Shown: piece by piece, positions 53,727 through 62,147 of the stretch
Layout of the letters: each line of letters starts with the position of its first letter
Position numbering within the stretch: the stretch's first letter is position 1
Source of the DNA: Terribium retamae
GTDB lineage: Bacteria > Pseudomonadota > Alphaproteobacteria > Rhizobiales > Rhizobiaceae
DNA: 64,000 bases
Direction: 5' to 3'
NCBI RefSeq assembly: GCF_022347545.1
Contig: NZ_JAKREW010000021.1
Coordinates: 32,917-96,916 of the forward strand
Made by a program: the position numbers and the translations under genes
Notes under the pieces: generated by a model
The model's input: only the letters and a program-made list of their open reading frames with translations
Database searches by the model: none
Told to the model about the DNA's origin: nothing

Positions 53727-55517
53727 CTATGCCACGCGCTGCAGGATGCCATGGGCGCCAGAGATTGTGCCTCGCGATCGCCAATCGCCTGCCAGATATG
53801 CCCCCGATCCGCCAGTTTGATATTTGCTTCCGTCCGCAAGCCGCGGGGCGATGCCATTGTTGACCAACCCCCCCATATCGGCGCACCCAAGGATATGCCC
53901 TATAGGCAAGGAGGTTTCAGACGCGTTGGCCCCTTTATAGATGACGTTCAGATTGGCGTAGATCCATGACGATAGGTATCCGCCCCAAGTGGGGCCATAG
54001 GGGTTGCCTCCAGTATCCAGGTATGCCGCACCGTTCCCGGTATAGAGACGATTGTAGGCGTAGGCATCGCCAGCAGGGCTGACTTTGAATTCGCCCGCGG
54101 AGCTCTGTGGGGTCTGCGGACGGAGGTAAATCCAACCGGCCGCCTGTCCGCCAAGAATGGTGTAAATGCTGCCGCCATAAAACGAGCCGCCGTCAGAAAA
54201 TATGCTCGACGCAGACTGAATGTTCCCGGTGGTGTAGAGCTTGCCCGACCCGTAGAAGGAGTACGCATTGGCATAGCCGAGGATGCCATAGATGCCAGTG
54301 TCTGCCGCATAGCCCAGAACGCCACCATAGCCGGCATTCGTCGAGCGCCCCACAATCGCATAATCGGCCGCGCTTGTGGAGGCATTCACTGCCCTGGCGA
54401 TCGAAGACGTAATCTCCATGGCCCGTTCGGCTATGATGTAGTTCGCTGTCAGCCTGAATTGGCGGGCGCCGGCTGCCCAAAGTTGCATCTCTCCGGACGA
54501 GGCGTTGAGGATCATCGTCGTGGTCGTGCCGCTTGCGTAGCCGATGTAGCCACGCTCGACGTTGCCGGCAGCGTTCTGCCAGTGGATGTATTGCTGGCCG
54601 TCACTTCTGCTTATGATGAACTGTTGTGGAGCGCCTTGGAAAATGGCGGATGTGTTGAAGGACGCCAAATTGCTCAACGCCGCCTGCACGATCGGAACGG
54701 AAACTTCCTTCGTGCGCCCCGCAGGCTTCCCCAAATTCTGGATAGACGTTACCAGGTTCTTGGCTGGCTTGTCGGCAGCCGGATAACCCACATCGCTGGC
54801 GAACACCGTGAAGCCCTGCCAATATTGCTGCCAAGGTATCCAGCAGCACAGGAAGCCGCCATGCTGGAACAGCCAGATTTCGGTAGGCTTGGTTCCTGAG
54901 GACAGAGCGCCGTGATTGATGATGGCGTTGCCGTAGAGATAGCCCTGCACCTTGATATCGAACGGCGTGAGCGCACCATAGGAGTTGCCCACGACCTCGA
55001 TCAGGAATGGAGCGCCGTCAGAGGCAGTTGCCGGGATGCTCGTAACGACCAGATAGCCGTTTGTGTAATCCCGCCCCGAAACCCATCCAGTCAGTTGCTT
55101 GTCAACAAGACCGTCAAGCTTTGCCTTGTCGGCGGCGGACATGAAGCCGTTCGCGGCAGCAGTGGCACCGGCGTGCAGATTGCCGCCGGAAAGCTGGCCA
55201 TGGCTCGCATCGGAAATCCTGCCCGCCGGCAAGGTGCCTTTGGTCAGGTTTGTTGCGTCGTCCGCGCCGATGGCAGCGCGAAACAACACATCCGTCGCTT
55301 TGTCGACTATCGATTTGACGAACGCCGAGAAGCCGAGATTGCTCAGCGCCGCGCCAGCCGTCTGCCCGCCCGTGCCACCGGCCGTCACCGGGCGGGGGTC
55401 GTTGGCGTCCTTGGCAAGGTCGTCCAGCTGACTGTTGTAGGGGGCTGACGCGATCGGCTCGTTCGGCACGCCGTACACGCCGGGCAAGAGTTGGTAGACG
55501 CCGTTCACGCGAGGCAT
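53727..55517 (-). CDS. Phage tail fibre protein
   Basis: 596-residue protein with a fibre-like make-up. The N terminus (PRVNGVYQLLPGVYGVPNEPIASAPYNSQLDDLAKD) resembles phage tail attachment domains; FMSAADKAKLDG is the helical motif common in tail fibres. Gly/Tyr/Ser-rich shaft repeats follow (YGGVLGYAADTGIYGILGYANAYSFYGSGKLY). The C-terminal tip contains SLPIGHILGCADMGG. It probably recognises the host surface. Confidence 0.82.
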   Translation of the reverse strand: MPRVNGVYQLLPGVYGVPNEPIASAPYNSQLDDLAKDANDPRPVTAGGTGGQTAGAALSNLGFSAFVKSIVDKATDVLFRAAIGADDATNLTKGTLPAGRISDASHGQLSGGNLHAGATAAANGFMSAADKAKLDGLVDKQLTGWVSGRDYTNGYLVVTSIPATASDGAPFLIEVVGNSYGALTPFDIKVQGYLYGNAIINHGALSSGTKPTEIWLFQHGGFLCCWIPWQQYWQGFTVFASDVGYPAADKPAKNLVTSIQNLGKPAGRTKEVSVPIVQAALSNLASFNTSAIFQGAPQQFIISRSDGQQYIHWQNAAGNVERGYIGYASGTTTTMILNASSGEMQLWAAGARQFRLTANYIIAERAMEITSSIARAVNASTSAADYAIVGRSTNAGYGGVLGYAADTGIYGILGYANAYSFYGSGKLYTTGNIQSASSIFSDGGSFYGGSIYTILGGQAAGWIYLRPQTPQSSAGEFKVSPAGDAYAYNRLYTGNGAAYLDTGGNPYGPTWGGYLSSWIYANLNVIYKGANASETSLPIGHILGCADMGGLVNNGIAPRLADGSKYQTGGSGAYLAGDWRSRGTISGAHGILQRVA

Positions 55518-55599
55518 GGGCGGTCTCCTATGTAGTCGGGTTTCACGGATGTGCCTGTCAGGCCCTTAACAAAGGCCTGGAAATGGAGTATCGGGGGGC

Positions 55600-55836
55600 A
55601 TGTTGCGGACGACTGCCATTCAAATCGTTGCTGCCCTGATTTTCATTGCGGTCATGTTCGGCATTCACCGGGCCGCCGCTTGGTCAACAACCCTTATGTC
55701 TCCAGACTTCCTGTCCGGAACCTTGTTTGGCGCGATCTTGATGGCCGTTTTCGGCCTCGTCGCTTACAGGTTGGAAAAGTCAGCGGCCTTTGGGCGCGGA
55801 CAGAAGCAACGCCCGAGCGACACGATCGATCTGTGA
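55600..55836 (+). CDS. Small two-helix membrane protein in the prophage
   Basis: 78-residue protein with two hydrophobic helices (TTAIQIVAALIFIAVMFGIHRAA and FLSGTLFGAILMAVFGLVAYRL) and a short polar tail. A GGGGGG tract lies directly before the ATG. It is on the opposite strand to the tail genes, and its last ~57 bp overlap a minus-strand remnant (55780-56044). The function is unknown; the gene could be a moron. Confidence 0.5.
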   Translation: MLRTTAIQIVAALIFIAVMFGIHRAAAWSTTLMSPDFLSGTLFGAILMAVFGLVAYRLEKSAAFGRGQKQRPSDTIDL

Positions 55837-56044
55837 TACAGGGACGTTGACGCCTCCGGACAGCAGAGTCCCCAGGATCGGGCTCCTCCTCTTTGTCCTG
55901 CCGGTATTCGGCTTCCAGTTGGACCCTCTCAGAAGGGTCGCAAGCCGCCAGCCGGTATCGCCAGCGCGCCATAGCCATGCCCTGCTGAAGTCGCAATTCC
56001 TCAATCTCCGAAGATCCGCCGGTGGAAGAGCTTTCCATTTTCAT
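55780..56044 (-). pseudogene. Truncated copy of the 3' module of the HExxH gene, frameshifted
   Basis: The end of this stretch encodes VSQIDRVARALLLSAPKG, close to SKIDEVARALLLSAPG at the end of the gene at 56138-57521. Its upstream part reads MKMESSSTGGSSEIEELRLQQGMAMARWRYRLA in another frame, and the two frames meet near 55882 in a GAGGAGGAG tract. It is either a decayed tandem duplicate or a small gene with a +1 shift. Confidence 0.5.
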
Positions 56045-56137
56045 CGGAAGGTTGCCTCTTGGAACGTTGCGCTATTTCAAGAACACGGCCCCGAAGTTGC
56101 AGAAACTTCGAGCGATATCTCCCGCCGGTAAGGCCGT

Positions 56138-57521
56138 TCATTGTCTTGGAAGCCTTCCCGGTGCGGACAGAAGCAGTGCCCGGGCGACCTCATCGATCTT
56201 CGATGTTGGCATGTTGTAGTCGCGAGCCAGCAGCGCATCGAGGGCCGGGCTGTTCCGACCGGTTAGGCTTGGTGCAATCCTCACCGGTATCTTAGCGTTG
56301 TCCTCACCCTTCAGGGCCCTAAGGATATTGTCAACGCCTTTGGGGGCTATTCCGTGCCCTACCCCAGGAATGCCGCTTGCGCCGATCGGGGTGAACGGAA
56401 CCGCCTTGCGTGTTTCCGCCGAACCTGCTGCCCCCAACGGGGATGCAACAGTGTCGACGGAGCCTCACTTGCTCGGCGTTCTCCGGCGCCAGCAGCGACC
56501 CGCCGCCAATGCCTGCTGCGGCCAGGCTGTTAAACTGGATGATCTTGCTGAGTTCGGGGTGCGAATTCACATATTCGCGGATGCGAGCGGCAGTTTTGGG
56601 AGCCACGGTCTTCAGCCAGTTGGGGTCGACCATATAGGCACGGGTAGCCTCGGCGATATATTCGCGTGGCACTTCATTGTCTCGATATTGAAGGTGCTGA
56701 GGGCCTGTAAAATTCCTGGTACGCTCCCGTCCGGTGAGCAACGTGTCATAAACGAATGGAAGTTCTCGGGAGAGGCCTTCCAAGGGAATTTCGCCCGCCA
56801 TCTGATCGATGACGTGACCGACCTCATGGGCGATAACCTTGTCGCTCTGTTGTGGGTTCAGGTTTTCCGAGATGAAGATTTCTTCGGGGCGGCGGCTGTA
56901 TCGGTTGAGGGTGACACGGCCCATATCAGATCCGAGCCCGGCCGGCCCACGCTGCGGAACCTCCGCAATTGGTCGGCCCGTTGCTTGCGTGCCAATGGAT
57001 CGGATTTCGGCGGGTGACAGCGCAGCGTCCGCCCCGCCCACCAGTCGTCGACCGGCAATATATCTTGCGACGAGGGGTCTTCCTTCGATGTCTCGCGTAA
57101 GGCTTTCGGCTTCGTCGCCTGGTGCTCCGACAGGATAGTCGTTGTGAAACGGTCGAGGTGTTTTGGCAGGTGGATCATACAAGCTCGCGACCTTGCTGCC
57201 AATGTTTTCCAGTGGCTTACCACCCTTCGTCAGTTTCATGGCGGCGCGGAAAACAGGGCCTGCAGGGATGAGGCCGGCTGCGTCGGCGGCGGCTTGGCCA
57301 TAATTGCCTTCGCGCGTGTTTCTCACCATCTCATCGGCGGAGAACACCGCCCCCGCGGGCGTTAAATCCAAAAGCGACATTCCGGTGCCGCCGGTACCTG
57401 TCGACCCGACCAGGCCGGAAACGACGTCGCGGTAGTAACGGCTCGGTTTCGCGTCGCCGATCAAAGCGGCGGCAATCCGGTCCCGCCAGGTGGGATTGTA
57501 GGCGCGGAGCTCGTTTGACAT
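56138..57521 (-). pseudogene. Phage-carried HExxH protein, frameshifted near its 3' end
   Basis: The frame from ATG 57521 encodes a protein with a zinc-peptidase-like site AHEVGHVIDQ (H232, E233, H236), preceded by VTLNRYSRRPEEIFISENL and followed by REYIAEATRAY. Near 56460 the frame is lost: after LLAPENAEQ the product continues in a +1 frame as SVDTVASPLGAAGSAETRKAVPFTPIGASGIPG down to the stop at 56138. The intended protein would be about 460 residues. A truncated 396-residue product may still be made. Confidence 0.7.
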
Positions 57522-57706
57522 TGTTGAATCCTTTTGGTCGCAACGCTGTTGCGTTGGCTATCGAACGCCTCGTGCCGTCATGGCGTCGGTCGTATCAGCC
57601 GATCGGAGATGCGCCGCCAAGAAGTCGTAGCCTACGGGCGTAACAGCTGGCGCTTAACGGCTGTCCGAGAATCGACTATCGTTCATTAAGGCTGGAGAGG
57701 TGAAAG

Positions 57707-57766
57707 ATGAGCGTCGCTGCTAAGGTTCGGGGAGCTGCCGCCAAGTCGGCCGCCGCACTGCCATGA
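57707..57766 (+). CDS. Tiny ORF upstream of the interrupted membrane ORF
   Basis: A 19-codon frame (MSVAAKVRGAAAKSAAALP) with GGAGAGG about 6 nt before its ATG. Its stop overlaps the next ATG (ATGA). The good ribosome site and overlap suggest real translation, perhaps as a leader, but the product has no recognisable function. Confidence 0.35.
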   Translation: MSVAAKVRGAAAKSAAALP

Positions 57767-57969
57767 AGAAGACAAACCCATTCGTCTGAGGTGCAGCGGC
57801 GGCCGTGATCGCCGTCGGCCTCTGGTTCTTCAACTATCTGATTGGAACACCGCAATCCGACAACACGCTGCTTCAGAACCCGATAACGACTGCCGTCGTG
57901 TTCTTCTTCTGGGGATGCGTCGCCGGATATGCCAAGAACTGGTACGGCAACCGGCTCAATCGACGGTAG
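57763..57969 (+). pseudogene. Small membrane protein interrupted by an in-frame TGA
   Basis: From ATG 57763 the frame reads MKKTNPFV, then TGA at 57787-57789, then GAAAAVIAVGLWFFNYLIGTPQSD and TTAVVFFFWGCVAGYAKNWYGNRLNRR to TAG 57967-57969. The two hydrophobic helices are intact after the stop, and TGA in place of TGG (Trp) would restore a 68-residue protein. A shorter product could start at GTG 57805. Confidence 0.5.
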
Positions 57970-58104
57970 CCGCTCACCGGCCGATCATCAGCGCATCCCA
58001 TACGGGGTTGCCGCTGCCTTTCTTGGGGCGCGGCTTTGTCGGCGAGCTTTCTATCGAATTGACTGCGATGATGTAGGCGCGGGCGTGTACGATCCAATTG
58101 CTGG

Positions 58105-59985
58105 CTAACGCGAACTAGGTATTGGACCCGATCGAGGCAGGACAGGTGCCGGAACGCGGCCCTGATCAAATGCGGTGCGCAACCATTCGGGTGGGAGTGC
58201 ATAGTTTCGACCCAGTTTCTTTTTCTCTTGCTTGCTCAATTCTCTTCCCCACACGGCGGGTGTACCGAAGCCAAGGTGCATCGAACCTGGTCTCATGTAG
58301 CCCTCACCGGCGCCAAAACCGGTGATGCCGGCAGCGCGGCCGCGGCGAACGATTTCTTCAAAGATCAAGCGGTCTTCGTCATTCGCCCAATCCAGCCGCC
58401 GGCCATCCTTGAAGAAAAAAACATCGGCCGCATTGCCATGGTCATGTCGGTGCGTCTTGCCGACACGATTCGGTCCCGCCGCTTCCTGGCCGCCTGAAAA
58501 CACCTCCATGGTCACGCCCATATCGGGCAGGAAGCTGTCCAAGGCACTGATCAGCTTGTTGCTCAAGGGCAGGCTACGTTTAGCGTGCTGGTTGGTGTAG
58601 GTGAGCCAGCCATACTGAGATGCCGGTGGAGAGACGGCCAGATCCGGGCTTCTCTGCTTTCGGATGGCGGACGAGGGGATCGGAGCTGACTGCGGCAACT
58701 CGACATCGGGATTGCCCTGCAGGCCCTCGATCTGTCGCGAGATCTGGGCGCGCTGTGTTTCATTCAGCTGTGGGCTCTGAAGAGCCTGCCGGAGAATAGG
58801 CAGCGTCGGTTGCGAGGCATCCGGTTCGACGTCCGGAGCGAAGCGCGCCGGGTCAGCAAAATTGTTCTGCGGTGTGATGTGACGTTCTGCGGGAGTGGGG
58901 ACCGACGACGGTAGGTTGATACCCTGACTGCCTTCCTGGCGCTCGATCTGTCGCGAGATCTGGCTGCGCTGGGTTTCATTCATCTGCTGATTTTGCAGCA
59001 TTTGGCGAAGCATCTGCGGTGTCGGTTGAAACGTGCCGTCCATGCCGCCTTCGAAGCGTGCCGGATCGGGTTGCGCACTCCATGGATCGGTGGAGTTAGG
59101 AATCTGCATCGGCCCAGAGAAATCGGTCGACGGATCCGGATTGGTAAGATCATAGCCGGGTCGCGGTGTTGGAAGTGGTGCATCGAGTGGAGTTTGCGCG
59201 AATCTGCTGCGAGATGGATTGGAAGAAAGCGGATGGCTGAGCGCATGATTAAATTTGCGCACATAGCTCGCGCCAGTTGTTCCCAGCGAGTCTTTCCGGT
59301 TTTTTCCAACCACAAGCCGCTGGCCGGTGAACCAGGATGACACCGCATCCGGCAGATTACCAAACTTCTTGATATAGCCGCCGAACCTGTGGTCAAAGAT
59401 AAAGTCTTGAAGGTTCGGGTTGGCGAGGAATTCATCGGGTGTAACTTCCCGGCCCAGTGCTTCTCTTGACCACTGCGGCAGATTCGCTTCCATGACCTGA
59501 TACCGGCCCAGTGCACGACCGTATTTCTCGTGCGTCGGTCCGATAGCGGCATAGTCGCCATTGCCGGCGCTTTCCACGGCAGCGATTGCATTTCGGTAAG
59601 CGGCTTTGTCGGAGCGGACAAAATCAAGCCGGCTCGGCAAATTCGGATTTTCGGTTTTTGAGACAGGCTTGCCAGCCAGTGCCTTGGCCACTTTTGGTGA
59701 CGCACTTGGGGTCTCCGTCCTAGCAATGTTCAGCGCCTTGGCGACAGGATCTACCTTGGTCACCGCGCTCACAGGCGCTCCGACTGGATCCGGTGCTGTG
59801 GCCGCTTCGGCATCTGCCATCAGCGAGCGGTAGAGCAATGCCCGGCCGATCGCATTCAGGCCTGAACCGACGTTGGTTGGCGTCTGTTGATCGGCCAGCA
59901 AGCGATTGGCGGCGGCCCGTGCCTGCGCCAGTTCTTCGGGTGTCCTGTATTGCTGGTTTTTGCCCAAGATGAACGAGCGTGCCAT
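58105..59985 (-). CDS. Phage protein with lytic transglycosylase-like and M15 peptidase-like domains
   Basis: 626-residue protein. Residues ~125-230 look like a lysozyme-like/transglycosylase domain (NAIAAVESAGNGDYAAIGP, candidate E138; ALGRYQVME; NLQDFIFDHRFGGYIKKFG). A Pro-rich linker holds two ~46-residue repeats (about 307-352 and 377-424, sharing LNETQRAQISRQIE). Residues ~460-600 resemble M15 D-Ala-D-Ala peptidases (HRHDHGNAADVFF, H516 and D521; MRPGSMHLGF). It is probably a virion enzyme for peptidoglycan during DNA entry. ATG 59985 overlaps the upstream stop. Confidence 0.75.
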   Translation of the reverse strand: MARSFILGKNQQYRTPEELAQARAAANRLLADQQTPTNVGSGLNAIGRALLYRSLMADAEAATAPDPVGAPVSAVTKVDPVAKALNIARTETPSASPKVAKALAGKPVSKTENPNLPSRLDFVRSDKAAYRNAIAAVESAGNGDYAAIGPTHEKYGRALGRYQVMEANLPQWSREALGREVTPDEFLANPNLQDFIFDHRFGGYIKKFGNLPDAVSSWFTGQRLVVGKNRKDSLGTTGASYVRKFNHALSHPLSSNPSRSRFAQTPLDAPLPTPRPGYDLTNPDPSTDFSGPMQIPNSTDPWSAQPDPARFEGGMDGTFQPTPQMLRQMLQNQQMNETQRSQISRQIERQEGSQGINLPSSVPTPAERHITPQNNFADPARFAPDVEPDASQPTLPILRQALQSPQLNETQRAQISRQIEGLQGNPDVELPQSAPIPSSAIRKQRSPDLAVSPPASQYGWLTYTNQHAKRSLPLSNKLISALDSFLPDMGVTMEVFSGGQEAAGPNRVGKTHRHDHGNAADVFFFKDGRRLDWANDEDRLIFEEIVRRGRAAGITGFGAGEGYMRPGSMHLGFGTPAVWGRELSKQEKKKLGRNYALPPEWLRTAFDQGRVPAPVLPRSGPIPSSR

Positions 59986-60230
59986 TACCAAAGTCCTCCG
60001 GTTTTGCGTTGTAGTCCCAGACTAAACAGCCCCGACAACGGGTTGGCGCCTGGCGCCGGCGGAAAACTGCCGTCCCTGTTCTGCCGATACATGAGCGCTT
60101 GCCCGATCGCCGTCAGGCCGCTGCCGACATCTGTCGGCATGTTGGCCGCCAGGGCCATTTTCGTACGCCGCTGTTCTTCCGCCGTCATCGGCCGGCGCGG
60201 CTTGTTGCCGTCGAAGATGAAGCTGTTCAT
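59985..60230 (-). CDS. Small phage structural-region protein of unknown function
   Basis: 81-residue protein (MNSFIFDGNKPRRPMTAEEQRRTKMALAANM...). The segment DVGSGLTAIGQALMYR closely matches NVGSGLNAIGRALLYR near the N terminus of the protein encoded immediately downstream, so the two share a short helical module, perhaps for docking to the same partner. Overlaps both neighbours by a few bases. Confidence 0.65.
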   Translation of the reverse strand: MNSFIFDGNKPRRPMTAEEQRRTKMALAANMPTDVGSGLTAIGQALMYRQNRDGSFPPAPGANPLSGLFSLGLQRKTGGLW

Positions 60231-61693
60231 GATGCCTGCCCCAGTCCGAACAGGCCGGGCAGCGCCTTGCCGTAGTCGACATGCTTGACGCCGCCGATCT
60301 CGGTCACCGCCTCGGGCCGCGTCTTTTCCACCTCCTGCGCCATCACGCCGATATGCTTGGGAGCATCGCCGTCCTCGCCGCGATAGCGGAACTCGTAGAT
60401 GTTGGTGCCGTCGATGCGGCCGCGCTTCTTGATGTCCTTTTTGGCCCTGCGGTCAGATGCCATGATGGCCGATGACCCCAAGCCAAGCAGGCCGCCGAGC
60501 AGACCTTGCCGCTGCGCCATCTGCTGGTTGTACACGCCGAGCCGCTGATTGTAGTTCTCGTTCACCAGGCCGGCATAATCCACGGTCGGGATGTTCGGCA
60601 TGTTGGTGTTGACGAAGTTCGGGTTCTGCACCTGTGCGCCGGAGAGCAGCGACGTGATTTCGTTGATAGGCTGGGCGCGCCGGGCATAGGCCTCCTGCAG
60701 CGCCATCTGTCGCTGCTGGTTGGCGGCGTTGAATTGCGCCAGCTGGGCGTTCATGCGCTGGTCCTGCAGCGCATTGTTCTGCCCGGTCACGCTGTTCTGG
60801 TTCTGGAACATCTGCTGTCTGGCGGTGTTGCCGAACTCGCCTTGCGTGGCGTTCTGCGCGAACTGTTGCTGCTGGGCGGCGTTGGCGAACTGGCCGTTTC
60901 CGAGAAGCTGGTTGTATTGCTGCTGTTGCGCGGCGTTCTGGAAGCCGGCGCGCTGTGCATCGAGGTTGGCGAGCCGGCTCTGTTCCTGGCCGGCAGCCAG
61001 CAAGACGGACGTGCGCTGGTCGTTGACGCCTTGATTGTACTGGTTCATCGCCGTGTCATAGGCGGTGGACCCGATGCGAATGCCCTGGTTGGCCAGCGAG
61101 GTTTCCAACTCCTGGCGCTGCCGGTCGAGCTGCGGGTTGAGCCGCGAGAACAGCGCGTCCTGCACCTGCTGTACATTGCCGGCATAGCCGTCCTTCGGCC
61201 CATAATCCTTGGTGATCTGGCCGGCATCGCCGAGCTGCGTCTGGATGGCGCCGGCATCGGCGATCTGCGTTGACAGCTGCGGCCCGGACTGGAACTGCTG
61301 GTATTGCGGCGTGTTGATCTTGGAGGCATCGCCGCCCGCCGGCAGGTTGCTGAAGTCCATCGGCTTGTTGAGATAGTCGGCAAGGAAAGCCGACTGCTGG
61401 TTGCCGATCTTCGCCAGATTGCCCTGTGCCTGCTGCGACTGTTCGAAGATCGCCTGCTGCGACGGGCTCAGCGTCTGCGTCGCCGTATAGGTCGGCACAT
61501 CGATCGTCTTGCCCGTGGTCGGGTCGGTGAACTTGTGCGTGCCCGACTGGTTGTAGGTCAGGTTGCCGTATGGCGTGACCTGGTTGACATTGCCCAGCGC
61601 CGCATTGGCGATGGACGTCGACACATTGGTGCCCGTCTGCGCGGCCGCCGTCTCCTTCGGGTCGGGCGGCGTCGGTGCTTTCGGCTTACCCAT
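60227..61693 (-). CDS. Phage tail protein with C-terminal S74 intramolecular chaperone
   Basis: 488-residue protein. The middle is very rich in Gln/Asn (SRLNPQLDRQRQELETSLANQGIRIG, NAAQQQQYNQLLGNGQF) and probably forms long helices. The C terminus from S413 (SDRRAKKDIKKRG ... YEFRYRGED ... HIGVMAQEVEKTRPEAV) is a Peptidase_S74 domain with the Ser and Lys needed for self-cleavage after trimer folding. ATG 61693 has GGAG about 9 nt upstream. Confidence 0.85.
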   Translation of the reverse strand: MGKPKAPTPPDPKETAAAQTGTNVSTSIANAALGNVNQVTPYGNLTYNQSGTHKFTDPTTGKTIDVPTYTATQTLSPSQQAIFEQSQQAQGNLAKIGNQQSAFLADYLNKPMDFSNLPAGGDASKINTPQYQQFQSGPQLSTQIADAGAIQTQLGDAGQITKDYGPKDGYAGNVQQVQDALFSRLNPQLDRQRQELETSLANQGIRIGSTAYDTAMNQYNQGVNDQRTSVLLAAGQEQSRLANLDAQRAGFQNAAQQQQYNQLLGNGQFANAAQQQQFAQNATQGEFGNTARQQMFQNQNSVTGQNNALQDQRMNAQLAQFNAANQQRQMALQEAYARRAQPINEITSLLSGAQVQNPNFVNTNMPNIPTVDYAGLVNENYNQRLGVYNQQMAQRQGLLGGLLGLGSSAIMASDRRAKKDIKKRGRIDGTNIYEFRYRGEDGDAPKHIGVMAQEVEKTRPEAVTEIGGVKHVDYGKALPGLFGLGQAS

Positions 61694-62147
61694 TGGCAGC
61701 AAGCTCCTTCCTGTGAAATCCGTTGGCCCGCCAGGCATCGTCGGTCAGCGAAAAGACGTGCCCGTCTTCGTGCCGGCCGTAGAGGCGGGGGATGGTGTGT
61801 TTGTCGAAGCCGTAGGCTTTGAGGAGGCGCGGCAGCCCGCGCCCGTTCCATTGTTCGTTGCGTTCCGAGACCCGCATCAGCACCATCTGGCAGCCAATGC
61901 CCTGGAACGGATAGGCGAACATCTGCCAGAGCACGGGCCGCGTCAGCCAACGCGCGGTGATGGCGGCGCCCGAGATCTCGACGACGCCGTGTTCCGGCTC
62001 CCAATTATGATAGACCATGCCGGCGACCAGGTTTTCGCCGTCCAGCACGCCCATCGCCCGGCAGGCGTCGAAACCGCGCTCGCAGCCCGGTATGTGCCGG
62101 GCCACCCATGCCGCGACGGCCTGATCATGTCCCCAGAAGGGCAGCAT
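61686..62147 (-). CDS. GNAT-like protein encoded in the phage tail region
   Basis: 153-residue protein with the strand-helix order of a GNAT acetyltransferase (MGVLDGENLVAGMVYHNW, VEISGAAITARWLTRPVLWQMFAYPF, CQMVLMRVSERNEQWNGRGLPRLLKAYGF). The acetyl-CoA loop RGLPRLL is weaker than the usual Q/RxxGxG/A. It overlaps the next gene by 8 bp and shares TGATG with the upstream one, so it belongs to the late operon. The substrate is unknown. Confidence 0.65.
   Translation of the reverse strand: MLPFWGHDQAVAAWVARHIPGCERGFDACRAMGVLDGENLVAGMVYHNWEPEHGVVEISGAAITARWLTRPVLWQMFAYPFQGIGCQMVLMRVSERNEQWNGRGLPRLLKAYGFDKHTIPRLYGRHEDGHVFSLTDDAWRANGFHRKELAANG

Noticed and set aside
57873..58202. Minus-strand frame overlapping the 3' end of the transglycosylase gene
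   Set aside because: Antisense to the small membrane ORF and partly out of frame with the real gene; no features.
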